A stretch of 31,053 nucleotides of DNA from Gallionellaceae bacterium UBA5126 (GTDB taxonomy: Bacteria; Pseudomonadota; Gammaproteobacteria; Burkholderiales; Gallionellaceae): assembly GCA_002414205.1 (NCBI GenBank), contig DHYQ01000058.1, forward strand, positions 14,800-45,852. Reading direction: 5' to 3'. Position 1 is the stretch's first letter, and each line of letters starts with the position of its first letter. Positions 1 through 8,184 of the stretch are shown one piece after another. Below the pieces are notes generated by a model, which was not told the origin of the DNA, ran no database searches, and saw only the letters and a list, made by a program, of their open reading frames with translations. The position numbers and the translations under genes were made by a program.

Positions 1-167
1 ACCACCAGCGCGGCGATGGTCAGCAGCATGGGCGTCCAGTCCAAATCGACGTGCAGCATGCGCCACACGGCGGTCAGGGTGGCCAGTTGCGCCACAATCG
101 CCACGCCGCGCAGGATGACCAGGCGGCGCAGTTGCAGATGACCGGCAAGGGAAGACAGGGTATTCAT
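1..167 (-). CDS. regB: RegB/PrrB-like membrane sensor histidine kinase, N-terminus only (partial)
   Basis: The ATG at 167 opens a minus-strand frame that stays open to the window edge (55 complete codons). After a short polar start, the peptide has LRRLVILRG leading into a hydrophobic helix, then a short loop (HVDLDW) and a second hydrophobic helix beginning near residue 46. This is how the six-helix redox-sensing membrane domain of RegB/PrrB/ActS kinases begins; that family senses quinone redox state and phosphorylates RegA. The catalytic domains and the redox cysteine lie outside the window, so the family call rests on the N-terminus alone. It follows the phosphoesterase gene on the same strand after an 81-nt gap that holds a RegA-type inverted repeat (204-220). 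It could instead be another kinase with a similar membrane domain. Confidence 0.6.
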   Translation of the reverse strand, partial: MNTLSSLAGHLQLRRLVILRGVAIVAQLATLTAVWRMLHVDLDWTPMLLTIAALV

Positions 168-203
168 GGGCGGGGATTTTACGGGCGCGGGCGGCGCGCA
201 GGG

Positions 204-220
204 TGCGGCAAATTGTCGCA
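204..220. promoter_or_regulatory. RegA/PrrA/RoxR-type binding site (inverted repeat)
   Basis: TGCGGCAAATTGTCGCA is an almost perfect inverted repeat: 7 of 8 arm positions pair by Watson-Crick and the eighth is a G.T pair. It fits the GCGGC-N5-GTCGC consensus I recall for RegA/PrrA/RoxR response regulators. It lies 37 nt upstream of the RegB-like start codon, in the only sizeable gap of the operon apart from the def-LysM divergent region. That suggests autoregulation of regB by its partner regulator, or an internal promoter. The identification is by consensus only. Confidence 0.5.
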
Positions 221-248
221 GCCCCGCGCTTGCGGCAGACGCAGCAGA

Positions 249-1055
249 TTAGCGCCAGATACCTTGTAGTGACGTTGCGTCGCGGCTGGCGCCAACGGGT
301 GTTGCGCCGTAGAAATCCAGCACGGTGCGCAGGATGTGGTAATGGTTCACGATCTGGTCGCTCTGGCCGGGCTTGACCATCGGCCCAACCAGCAAGGTGA
401 CGATGTGATTGCCCTGGCGATAGTCATCCTCGTCCCAGGTCAAAATCAACAGGCTGTTGTGCTTGAACGCCCATTCCACATACGGGCCGATGTGCCGTTT
501 CAGCCAGTTATCCGCCTCGGTAAATGAGCCGTCGTGCATGTCGTGATCCTGATCTGGCACCACCAGCGCCACGGTCGGCAACTGACTGAAATCCTGTGGG
601 AACTGGCTGAACGGCAGGTTGAGCGCCGCCAGCTCCGGCCAGTTGGACACCGGGTTATGCTTGCGCTGGTAGGGGCCCACGGCACACACCGTATCGCCCG
701 CCTTGGGCAAGCCCTCGGCATAACTCAGGAAAGTGGCTCCCTTTTGTTGCAGGCTGCTGGCCAGGTTGTCGCCGCTGAGTTTTGGCTGGCAGTCGTTGCT
801 GCTAATGCCGTGGGTTGTGCCGGAGAAGAGCGCCAGATAGTTCGGTTGACTAGGATGGGTCACGCCGTGCGAGCGGGTCAACAGCGCGCCACGTTTTACG
901 AGGCCGTGTAACCAGGAGTCGGCATGCTGTGGCGACATGATTTGTTTGAAGCCACGATTTTCCTCCACCACGATCAGGACATGGTCGGGGCGGGGTAAGG
1001 GTTCGGCGTGGAGCGGTAGTGCCAGTAACAGCAGCAGGGATAGAAGTGCGCGCAT
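249..1055 (-). CDS. secreted phosphoesterase (PF04185, AcpA/acid phosphatase-like)
   Basis: The 268-residue protein has a signal peptide (residues 1-17, LLLLLALPLHA) followed by a compact phosphoesterase-family domain. Family landmarks are VVEENRGF (about 29-36, with the metal-binding Glu-Asn), the THPSQPNYLALFSGTTHG block (66-83), CAVGPYQRKHNP in the middle, LPTVALVVPDQDHDMHD, and the terminal metal-site motif TWDEDD near residue 207. The family contains acid phosphatases and phospholipase C-like enzymes that hydrolyse phosphomonoesters or diesters in the periplasm; the substrate cannot be told from sequence. It starts 3 nt after the ntrX-like stop codon, so it is probably cotranscribed with ntrYX, an unusual neighbour for that pair. 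It is near the short end of the family and shows no frameshift. Confidence 0.85.
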   Translation of the reverse strand: MRALLSLLLLLALPLHAEPLPRPDHVLIVVEENRGFKQIMSPQHADSWLHGLVKRGALLTRSHGVTHPSQPNYLALFSGTTHGISSNDCQPKLSGDNLASSLQQKGATFLSYAEGLPKAGDTVCAVGPYQRKHNPVSNWPELAALNLPFSQFPQDFSQLPTVALVVPDQDHDMHDGSFTEADNWLKRHIGPYVEWAFKHNSLLILTWDEDDYRQGNHIVTLLVGPMVKPGQSDQIVNHYHILRTVLDFYGATPVGASRDATSLQGIWR

Positions 1056-1058
1056 GAT

Positions 1059-1706
1059 TTAACTGGCCGATTTTTTGTGCAGCTTGATGCCGAGCTGTTT
1101 CAGTTTGCGATACAGGTGGGTGCGCTCCACGCCAATTTTTTCAGCCACCCGGCTGATGTTTTCGTCTTCCTTGCGCAGGTGGTATTGCAGGTAATACGCA
1201 TCAAAATAGTCGCGTGCCTGACGCAGTGGGATGTCCAGCGGCAAGGGGAAATCCTGGCCCTGCGCAATGTGCGGGGCGGCCGTGGGGGTGGCGACTTCGG
1301 CAGCGGGCGCATGTGCATGTGCATGCAGCAAGGGGGCCGGTAGCCCCTGCGCCAGCGCCTGCTTGATCGTGGCCAGTAGTTTCTGCATGGAAATGGGTTT
1401 TTCCAGAAAATCCACCGCGCCCATGCGGGTCGCTTCTACGGCGGTTTCAATCGTGCCGTGACCGGACATCATGACCACCGGCATGGTCAGCAATTCTTGC
1501 TCCACCCACTCCTTCAGCAGCATGACGCCATCGACTTCCGGCATCCAGATGTCCAGCAGCACCAGATCCGGCTCATGCGCCAGACGGTATTCGCGCGCCT
1601 GGGCGGCGTTTTCCGCCACATGCACGTCATAGCCTTCGTCGTACAAAATTTCCGCCAACAGCTCGCGGATGCCCATTTCGTCGTCCACAACCAGTATGTC
1701 TTTCAT
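1059..1706 (-). CDS. ntrX: NtrX-like response regulator lacking the AAA+ domain (REC + Fis HTH)
   Basis: The 215-residue protein has an intact receiver domain at 1-115: acidic pocket D8/D9, phosphoacceptor D52 in LLDIWMPEVDG, switch S81 and K103 in FLEKPIS. A low-complexity Ala/His/Pro linker (about 116-160, including HAHAHA) joins it to a Fis-type helix-turn-helix at about 165-212 (NISRVAEKIGVERTHLYRKLKQLGI), a typical NtrX C-terminus. Classical NtrX proteins are about 450 residues with a sigma-54-interacting AAA+ ATPase between these parts. That module is absent, so this protein should bind DNA as a RegA/PrrA-style regulator rather than act as a sigma-54 enhancer-binding protein. It directly follows the NtrY-like kinase (stop/start overlap of one base at 1706), its presumed phosphodonor. 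Confidence 0.85.
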   Translation of the reverse strand: MKDILVVDDEMGIRELLAEILYDEGYDVHVAENAAQAREYRLAHEPDLVLLDIWMPEVDGVMLLKEWVEQELLTMPVVMMSGHGTIETAVEATRMGAVDFLEKPISMQKLLATIKQALAQGLPAPLLHAHAHAPAAEVATPTAAPHIAQGQDFPLPLDIPLRQARDYFDAYYLQYHLRKEDENISRVAEKIGVERTHLYRKLKQLGIKLHKKSAS

Positions 1707-3814
1707 TACGCCTCCATAACGATAGGTATTTCGATGATGATAGATGCCCCGCCTGCGGCATTGTTCTCTACGCGGATATGTCCGCTGTGCTCTTCCACAA
1801 TTTTTTTAACGATGGCCAGCCCCAGCCCGGTGCCCTTGCTCTTGGTGGTCATGTACGGCTCAAAGGCCCGCGCCAGCACGTTGTCCGGGAAGCCGCTGCC
1901 GTTGTCGATCACACTCAAGCGCAGGCGATTGTTGCGCAACTGGGTGCTGAGGGTGATTTGCCCATTCGGCTGATCTTGCAAGGCATCCTGGGCATTTTGA
2001 AGCAAATTGTGTACCACTTGCCGCAGCCGGGTGGCATCGCCCATGATGACGGCGCGGGACGCATTCAGGGTCAGATGTACTTGTGCACCATGATACAAAT
2101 CCAGTACGTCCTGAATCAGGTGGTGCAGATCCAGTGGTTCCAGCTTCAGCGCTGGGCCACGCGCATAGTTGGCAAAGTCGCTGACCATGTTTTTCAGCGC
2201 GGTCACCTGGTTGGTGATGGTGCGGGTGGCGCGCTCCAGTAACTGTGCCTGTGGTTCAGCCAGGTGGGGCGCAAGTTTGTATTGCAGGCGCTCGGCGGAG
2301 AGCTGAATCGGCGTGAGCGGGTTCTTGATTTCGTGTGCCAGACGACGCGCCACTTCACCCCAGGCGGATTGCCGCTCGGCCTGCAACAAATAGCTGATGT
2401 CGTCGAACACCACCACATAACCCGCACCCTGTTGCGGTAGGCGGGTGCCGCGCATCAGCAGCACCTGCTTGCCATTCTTGTCCAGTCGCTCGATCTGCTT
2501 GTGCCATTCCCCATCATCCACTTCCTGAAAACCGGTGCGGATGGTGTCGCAGAATGACGCCAGCAGCGGATACTGGCTGGTGATGTCGTCCAATCCCAAG
2601 TTGAGTAAATCCGCCACGGGCGCGGACAGGATTTGCTCGGCGCTGTGGTTGACCGAGCGCAAATTGAGTTGTTCATCCAGCGCCAGCACGCCGGACGACA
2701 AGTGCGTCAACACGCTTTCCAGATAGCCACGGGCGCTTTCCACCTGCTGTTGTTGCAACTGGCTGGTGGCTTGAGCGTCGGCTAATTGCCGGGTCATCTG
2801 ATTGAACAGGCGGGTTAACAGGCCCAGTTCGTCGTGGCTCAAAACAGGATATTGCCCGCTGAAATTGCCCTGGGCCACGGCGCGCGTGCCTTCGGCCAAG
2901 GCTTCCAGTGATGACCCCAGTCGATCGCTGATGAAAAACGCCACCGAAATCGCCGCCAGCAGGACGATCAACAGTGACAGGGTGAGGGTAATGCCATACA
3001 GCCGTTTCAAGCCGACGCGTGATAACACCAGCGACTGATAGTCGCTGTACACCTGTTTGACCGCATCCGCATCGCGCGCCACATTTTGCGGCACTGGTTG
3101 GGTAAATTGCAGAATGTATTGCTGGCCTTGCTGACTGTGAGAGTCCACCCGTGCCAAGCTGCGCAGCAATAAATTGCGGCTGGCGACCGTGTCGATCAGG
3201 CCGTATTTGCCTTGTTGCATGGCTTCTTGCAGCATATAGCTTTCGGGCAACAGCGTTTTGGCCTCGCGGGTACTGGCAGCAGCCAGCAATTTACCGTCAC
3301 GGCTAAACACGGCGGCGCCTTGTGCCGAACCTTCGTCGATCAGGCGGTGCAGATACGCTGGAAATTCCTCCGGTTTTTTTTCGGCCAGTAACAGGGCGAC
3401 AAATTCTGTCTTGCGATTCAATTCATCCAGACTGTTGTTGAGCACGCTTTTGCCCAGATTCAGCCCGCCTTCCAAGGCACGTTCTACCCGCACGTCAAAC
3501 CAGGATTCAATACTTTTGCCCAGAAACTCTACCGATGCGGCATACACCATCACGCCGGGTAAAACGCCGATGCCGATAAAGAACAGTACCAATCGCAAGG
3601 TGAGCTTGGCCCCGAACACCCGGTTTTTCAGCTTGCTGCGCAATTGCCAGAATTGGTAGGTAATGACGGCAAACAGGCCCAGCGCCAGCAGGGCGGTCAG
3701 TGCCAGCGTGCCATAGTATTCGTGGGAAAACAGCTCGGTATTGGCGCTATTGCTGGATAACAGGTATAGCAGGAAGGCACCCATCAGGGCGCTGAGTGGG
3801 ATGAGGTACTTCAA
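1706..3814 (-). CDS. ntrY: NtrY-like membrane sensor histidine kinase
   Basis: The 702-residue kinase has N-terminal membrane helices at about 1-20, 36-56 and 71-93, an extracytoplasmic region (about 95-270), another helix (271-296), a HAMP linker (about 297-350), a PAS domain (about 360-472), and a HisKA/HATPase core. The phosphoacceptor is H494 in the RLAHEIKNPLTP box. The ATP-binding motifs are HNLLQNAQDAL (N box, about 602), DNGSGF (637-642) and GTGLGL (661-666), all intact. Its partner is the short NtrX-like protein immediately downstream. NtrYX systems have been tied to nitrogen metabolism, redox and envelope control; the signal here is unknown. The reading frame starts at a TTG (3814) that overlaps the DUF4390 stop as TTGA, indicating translational coupling. 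The TTG start is inferred from that overlap and could lie slightly upstream. Confidence 0.92.
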   Translation of the reverse strand: MKYLIPLSALMGAFLLYLLSSNSANTELFSHEYYGTLALTALLALGLFAVITYQFWQLRSKLKNRVFGAKLTLRLVLFFIGIGVLPGVMVYAASVEFLGKSIESWFDVRVERALEGGLNLGKSVLNNSLDELNRKTEFVALLLAEKKPEEFPAYLHRLIDEGSAQGAAVFSRDGKLLAAASTREAKTLLPESYMLQEAMQQGKYGLIDTVASRNLLLRSLARVDSHSQQGQQYILQFTQPVPQNVARDADAVKQVYSDYQSLVLSRVGLKRLYGITLTLSLLIVLLAAISVAFFISDRLGSSLEALAEGTRAVAQGNFSGQYPVLSHDELGLLTRLFNQMTRQLADAQATSQLQQQQVESARGYLESVLTHLSSGVLALDEQLNLRSVNHSAEQILSAPVADLLNLGLDDITSQYPLLASFCDTIRTGFQEVDDGEWHKQIERLDKNGKQVLLMRGTRLPQQGAGYVVVFDDISYLLQAERQSAWGEVARRLAHEIKNPLTPIQLSAERLQYKLAPHLAEPQAQLLERATRTITNQVTALKNMVSDFANYARGPALKLEPLDLHHLIQDVLDLYHGAQVHLTLNASRAVIMGDATRLRQVVHNLLQNAQDALQDQPNGQITLSTQLRNNRLRLSVIDNGSGFPDNVLARAFEPYMTTKSKGTGLGLAIVKKIVEEHSGHIRVENNAAGGASIIIEIPIVMEA

Positions 3815-4401
3815 TGCCCACTCTCCCCGTTGTGGCGTGCCAGAATTTCATCCGGGCGCAATACCCAGCGATAACTGCCGGAATCGAGTTCCCAATCCTT
3901 GTTGGTCAAAGCATTGACCTGTAAGGGCTTGGGCAACTGATTGACATCGAGGCGAAAGCGCGTGCTGGCCAGATAGTTGCCATCCTTACCCAAGGTGCTG
4001 TAGGAAATGGCCGCCGAGCTTTGGCGCTGGATGAATTGCAGCGCTTCTTCCAGGCTGGGGAAATTCTGGTACAACGAGCCACGGGTGACGCGATACTGCC
4101 GCGCCAGCAAGTTGTAGGACAGTTTGAATGTCTGCTGGCTTTTGGCCAGTTGCTCGTCAAACCAGTACCAACGTGAACGCGTGACATTGAATTCGCAGAC
4201 CAGATAAATGGACACGCCGCGTGACAGGGCCTGTTCCACGGCAAAGCTCAGGTTGATGTGATACTCGGCAGCCAGTTGGTAGCTGTCCTCGCTGACACGC
4301 ACTTCTGCCTTTTGCAGCACGATCCCTTCGGCGTGTAGCGCGCTGCTGCACAGCAAGCACACCGTCAGCAGCAGGCATCTAAATTTTTTCCAGCAAGGCA
4401 T
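3811..4401 (-). CDS. DUF4390 exported protein
   Basis: This protein of about 196 residues is counted from the ATG at 4401. That start gives a proper signal peptide (MPCWKKFRCLLLTVCLLCSSALHA, then EG) and overlaps the end of rsmB by 23 nt; in-frame starts at 4413 and 4464 are possible but add residues before the signal. The mature part is predicted beta-rich, with family-like stretches YHINLSFAVEQALSRGVSIYLVCEF, RSRWYWFDE and the C-terminal WELDSGSYRWVLRPDE. DUF4390 proteins are found in betaproteobacteria between rsmB and ntrYX, so the context supports the call. The function is unknown. A periplasmic or envelope location next to a sensor kinase makes a signal-input role conceivable, but that is inference. 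Confidence 0.8.
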   Translation of the reverse strand: MPCWKKFRCLLLTVCLLCSSALHAEGIVLQKAEVRVSEDSYQLAAEYHINLSFAVEQALSRGVSIYLVCEFNVTRSRWYWFDEQLAKSQQTFKLSYNLLARQYRVTRGSLYQNFPSLEEALQFIQRQSSAAISYSTLGKDGNYLASTRFRLDVNQLPKPLQVNALTNKDWELDSGSYRWVLRPDEILARHNGESGH

Positions 4402-5635
4402 AGAAAAATCCATCCTGGGTGGCCGTCGGCAGGCGTTGGCCCGCACAGGGCAGGCGGCGGGCATCGCGTTGTTGAGTCAAAAAAGCCGTGACGACATCTT
4501 CGTTTTCCGCCGCGAACACCGAGCACGTCACGTACAGCAACTTGCCGCCGGGCGCCAGCAGCGACCACAGCGCTTGCACGATGCGCAATTGCTGCGCGGC
4601 AAAGCTGGCCAAATCTTCCGGGCGGCGCAGCCATTTGATGTCGGGATGGCGGCGCACCACGCCAGAGGCGGAGCAGGGCACGTCGGCCAGAATGCGCTGG
4701 TAAGGCTGCCCGTCCCACCAGGTGGCGGGTTGCGCGGCATCACCGGTCAGCAGTTTGGCGCTCAGTTGCAGGCGGTGCAGATTGTCGGCTACGCGCTTCA
4801 GGCGTTTGCCGTCGTGATCCAGCGCGTGCAGCTCAATGGCGTGTCGCTCCAGCAGGTGGGCGGTCTTGCCGCCGGGGGCCGCGCAGGCATCCAGCACGCG
4901 CATGCCGTCCTGCACGTCCAGCAACTCGGCAGCTTGTTGCGCCCCGGCATCCTGCACCGACACCCAACCTTGGCGGAAACCGGGCAACTCATCCACCCCC
5001 ACCGGCTTGTCCAGCAACAACGCGCTGGTCGATAGCGCTTGGGCACTCAGGCCGTCGTGCTGCAACAACGCCTGATATTCGGCCAGGGTGTGGTGGCGCA
5101 AGTTGACGCGCAAGGTCATGGGCGGATGCTGGTTGCCTGCCTGCAAAATTTGCCCGGCAACTTCCGGCCCGTATTGCGCCTGTAATTGTTTGATCCACCA
5201 CAGCGGGTGGTTGTAGCGCCCTTCCTGGCTGGCTTCGGCCTTGCGCAGCAAGTCGTCCTGTTGTCGCAGAAAGTTGCGCAGCACGGCGTTGCACAATCCG
5301 GCCAGGCGGCCATTCAGGTGGCGCACGGCACGCACGGCCTGATCAACCACGGTGTATGGTGTGGTCTGGCTGTATTGCAACTGGTACAGCGCTACCAGCA
5401 GCAACAGCGTGATGCGGCTGTCTTCCGGTGGTTTTTGCATCAGTTGTTGCAGCATGACGCGCAATTGGCCGTAGTGACGCAGGGTACCGAAGCTCAAGTC
5501 CTGCAAGGCCCCGCGTTCGCCGCTTTTCCAGTGCGGATTGCTGCGCAGGGTGTCGTCCAGCACTTGATTGAGATTGCGCCCGTGCTCCAGCACGTGTTGC
5601 ACCAGATGCGCGGCGGCGAGTTGAATGTATTGCAT
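4379..5635 (-). CDS. rsmB: 16S rRNA (cytosine(967)-C(5))-methyltransferase RsmB
   Basis: The 418-residue protein has the normal size for the family. Residues 1-140 form the NusB-like RNA-binding domain (NPHWKSGERGALQDLSFGTLR; TTPYTVVDQAVRAVRHLNGRLAGLCNAVLRNFLR). The SAM-dependent methyltransferase domain follows: DACAAPGGKT (249-258) binds SAM, DVPCSASGVVRRHPDIKW (from 318) holds the release cysteine C321, and YVTCSVFAAENE (from 368) holds the nucleophile C371. It methylates C967 of 16S rRNA in the cytoplasm. It starts one base after the fmt stop codon, as in the usual def-fmt-rsmB cluster. Confidence 0.96.
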   Translation of the reverse strand: MQYIQLAAAHLVQHVLEHGRNLNQVLDDTLRSNPHWKSGERGALQDLSFGTLRHYGQLRVMLQQLMQKPPEDSRITLLLLVALYQLQYSQTTPYTVVDQAVRAVRHLNGRLAGLCNAVLRNFLRQQDDLLRKAEASQEGRYNHPLWWIKQLQAQYGPEVAGQILQAGNQHPPMTLRVNLRHHTLAEYQALLQHDGLSAQALSTSALLLDKPVGVDELPGFRQGWVSVQDAGAQQAAELLDVQDGMRVLDACAAPGGKTAHLLERHAIELHALDHDGKRLKRVADNLHRLQLSAKLLTGDAAQPATWWDGQPYQRILADVPCSASGVVRRHPDIKWLRRPEDLASFAAQQLRIVQALWSLLAPGGKLLYVTCSVFAAENEDVVTAFLTQQRDARRLPCAGQRLPTATQDGFFYALLEKI

Positions 5636-5636
5636 G

Positions 5637-6554
5637 TCAGCGGCCCAAGGTTGTGCCGACGCTCAGGGCGAGGGCTTGTGCCACTTGCGCGGCGGGTTGC
5701 GGCTTGCCGCCGGGGCGTTGCAGGGTGACGAGTTGCAAGGCACCCTCGCCACAGGCCACGCACACGCCGTGTTTGTCGATGGATAAAATTTGTCCCGGCG
5801 TGCCGCTGCCGTCGGTAGGCTGCGCTTGCCAGACTTTCAGCACGGTGTCGCCGTGTTTGGTTTGGCTGGTCGGGAAGGGATTGAAAGCGCGCACGCTGCG
5901 ATCCAGCACAGTGGCAGGTTGCGACCAATCCAGCAGTGCCTCGCTTTTCAGCAACTTGCTGGCATAGGTCGCCAAGGTGCTGTCCTGTGCCACTGGGGTG
6001 AGTTGCGGCAACTGGCGCAGCGCCTGCACGATGTCCTGCGCGCCTTGGGCAGCCAGTTTGTCGTGCAGAGTGCTGGCCGTGTCGTCGTGGGTAATTGGGC
6101 AGACACTGCGCAGCAACATCGCGCCGGTGTCCAATCCGGCGTCCATCTGCATGATGGTGATGCCGGTTTCCGCATCCCCGGCCTGAATGGCGCGTTGAAT
6201 GGGTGCCGCGCCGCGCCAGCGTGGCAACAGCGAGGCGTGGATATTCAGGCAACCCAGACGCGGCGTGTCCAGCACCACCTGCGGCAGAATCAGGCCATAC
6301 GCCGCCACGAGCATCACATCGGCATGCAGCGCGGCCAACTCAGCCTGAATATCCGGGGTTTTCAGTGTGGTGGGTTGCCAGACCGGCAAGCCATGTTGCA
6401 GCGCCAGTTGCTTCACCGGGCTGGCGGTGAGTTGCATGCCGCGTCCGGCGGGACGATCGGGTTGGGTCAGCACGGCCAGCACTTCATGCTCCGGCAACAA
6501 CGCTGCCAGCGCCTGGGCCGCAAAAACCGGCGTACCGGCAAAAATCAGTTTCAT
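5637..6554 (-). CDS. fmt: methionyl-tRNA formyltransferase
   Basis: The 305-residue enzyme transfers a formyl group from 10-formyl-THF to Met-tRNA(fMet). The N-terminal formyltransferase fold starts at once with [11 protein letters not shown]. The catalytic set is N104/H106 in [21 protein letters not shown] and D142 in [20 protein letters not shown] (31-40) is the usual loop. The C-terminal tRNA-binding OB domain covers about 205-305 (RAFNPFPTS onward). It lies 3 nt downstream of def, the enzyme that later removes the formyl group, the classic pairing. Confidence 0.97.
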   Translation of the reverse strand: MKLIFAGTPVFAAQALAALLPEHEVLAVLTQPDRPAGRGMQLTASPVKQLALQHGLPVWQPTTLKTPDIQAELAALHADVMLVAAYGLILPQVVLDTPRLGCLNIHASLLPRWRGAAPIQRAIQAGDAETGITIMQMDAGLDTGAMLLRSVCPITHDDTASTLHDKLAAQGAQDIVQALRQLPQLTPVAQDSTLATYASKLLKSEALLDWSQPATVLDRSVRAFNPFPTSQTKHGDTVLKVWQAQPTDGSGTPGQILSIDKHGVCVACGEGALQLVTLQRPGGKPQPAAQVAQALALSVGTTLGR

Positions 6555-6557
6555 GGT

Positions 6558-7061
6558 TTACATGCGCTCCCGCTGACGTTTCAGCAACTTGGTGCGGATG
6601 CGCCCTTGCTTGAGTGGCGACAGGTGTTCGACAAACACCTTGCCGTGCAGATGGTCGATTTCATGCTGGATGCAAATGGCCAGAAAGCCGTCCAGTTCCA
6701 GATGCACCGGCTGGCCTTGCAGATTCAGGGCGCGCACGCTGATTTTTTCGGCGCGATGCACCTTTTCATATACGCCGGGCACCGACAAACAACCTTCTTC
6801 ACCTTCCTTGTCGCCGGACAGGCGGTCGATGACCGGATTGATGAGCGCCATGAGCTGGTTGTGTTCCTCGGACACATCCGCCACCAGAATTTGCAGGTGC
6901 ACATCCACTTGGGTCGCTGCCAGTCCGACGCCGGGTGCGGCATACATGGTCTCGGCCATGTCGTTGACCAGTTTGCGGATTTCCGGGGTGATTTCCTCGA
7001 CCGGCTGGGCGATCTTGTGCAGACGCGGATCGGGATATTGCAAAATTTTCAGTATAGCCAT
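6558..7061 (-). CDS. def: peptide deformylase
   Basis: The 167-residue metalloenzyme removes N-formyl groups from nascent proteins. All three signature motifs are intact: GVGLAATQ (45-51 region), EGCLS (89-93, metal ligand C91) and QHEIDHLHG (132-140, ligands H133 and H137, catalytic E134). Length is typical for a type I deformylase. It is the first gene of the minus-strand operon and is divergent from the LysM gene across a 94-nt gap. Its ATG at 7061 has no strong Shine-Dalgarno sequence. Confidence 0.97.
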   Translation of the reverse strand: MAILKILQYPDPRLHKIAQPVEEITPEIRKLVNDMAETMYAAPGVGLAATQVDVHLQILVADVSEEHNQLMALINPVIDRLSGDKEGEEGCLSVPGVYEKVHRAEKISVRALNLQGQPVHLELDGFLAICIQHEIDHLHGKVFVEHLSPLKQGRIRTKLLKRQRERM

Positions 7062-7155
7062 GGGGTTAGGGAGACTTGCTTATTTAATGGACTAAGGGCA
7101 AAATCCGGCGCGATTTGAAGCCGTTTTTCCTTGTTATCTACTGCGGAACATTGCC

Positions 7156-8178
7156 ATGCGCAAGATTATATCGTTGATTTGCCTTTTATTGCCTGCCATC
7201 GCCTGCGCGGCTGATCCTGAGATTCGCCCCGATGCGCCTGAGCGGCATGTGGTGACCGCAGGCGATACGCTGTGGAGTATTTCCAACCTGTTTTTCAAGG
7301 ATCCCTGGAAGTGGCCGCATCTGTGGGGTGCAAACCGCGAAGCCGTTAAAAATCCGCACTGGATTTATCCTGGCATGGTGATTTACCTGAACCGTGCGAC
7401 CGGGCAACTGGGCGTGCAGCCTGGTGCTGCCGGGGATGGTGCTGGCGGTGTGGTGCGTCTGAAGCCGCAAGCGCGGCCGATTTCGGGTGGTGATCAGGCG
7501 ATTTTCAGTATTTCCGCGCGGGTGATTGGCCCTTTCCTCGCCCGCCCCTTGGCGGTTGAGCCGGATCAGTTGGAGGCTGCGCCGCGTATCGTGGCCTTGC
7601 CGGAAGAGCGCGTCATGATTGGTGCGCAAGACAGCGCTTTTGTCATGGGGTTGCCCGCCGATGCACAGGATAAGTGGCAGGTGTATCAGCCTGGCAAGCC
7701 ATTGATTGATCCTGATACCCAGGAAGTGCTGGCGCAGGAAGTGGTTTACTTGGGTGATGTGGACGTGGTCAAGCCGGGCGCGCCCGCGACGATCAAAGTG
7801 ACCAGTGTGCGCCAGGAAATGGGCTTGGGTGCGCGCTTGGTGGAGGCGAGTGACAAGTTGGTGGCGCAGTATGTGCCGCATCCGCCGGTTGAAAAGATAC
7901 AGGGCAAGGTGATTTCGCTGTATGGCGGTATGACCCAGGCGGGACAAAATACCGTTGTCACCATTAATAAAGGTCGGCGCGATGGCATGGAAGAAGGTCA
8001 TGTGCTGGCGCTGTACAAGGCAGGTCGTGAGGTGCGCTATCAGAGTGAATACGTGCAGTTGCCGGACGAGCGCAATGGCCTGTTGTTCATTTTTCGGGTA
8101 TTTGAGCGGGTTTCATATGGGTTGATCATGGAAACGCATTTGCCCGTGAAAGCGCTGGATACCGTACAAACCCCGTGA
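7156..8178 (+). CDS. LysM-domain secreted peptidoglycan-binding protein
   Basis: The 340-residue protein has a signal peptide (1-18, cut after ACA) and a LysM domain at about 31-80 (HVVTAGDTLWSISNLFFKDPWKWPHLW...IYPGMVIYL). About 250 residues of beta-rich sequence without a recognised enzyme domain follow. C17 does not sit in a convincing lipobox, so secretion by signal peptidase I is more likely than lipidation. LysM proteins of this architecture sit directly upstream of dprA in many betaproteobacteria; they bind murein in the periplasm, but their role is not established. The gene is separated from dprA by 6 nt, so the two are probably cotranscribed. Confidence 0.88.
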   Translation: MRKIISLICLLLPAIACAADPEIRPDAPERHVVTAGDTLWSISNLFFKDPWKWPHLWGANREAVKNPHWIYPGMVIYLNRATGQLGVQPGAAGDGAGGVVRLKPQARPISGGDQAIFSISARVIGPFLARPLAVEPDQLEAAPRIVALPEERVMIGAQDSAFVMGLPADAQDKWQVYQPGKPLIDPDTQEVLAQEVVYLGDVDVVKPGAPATIKVTSVRQEMGLGARLVEASDKLVAQYVPHPPVEKIQGKVISLYGGMTQAGQNTVVTINKGRRDGMEEGHVLALYKAGREVRYQSEYVQLPDERNGLLFIFRVFERVSYGLIMETHLPVKALDTVQTP

Positions 8179-8184
8179 CCTGCG

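Noticed and set aside
1309..1326. GCATGT hexamer repeats as a regulatory repeat
   Set aside because: They lie in the coding linker of the NtrX-like gene and simply encode alternating Ala and His.
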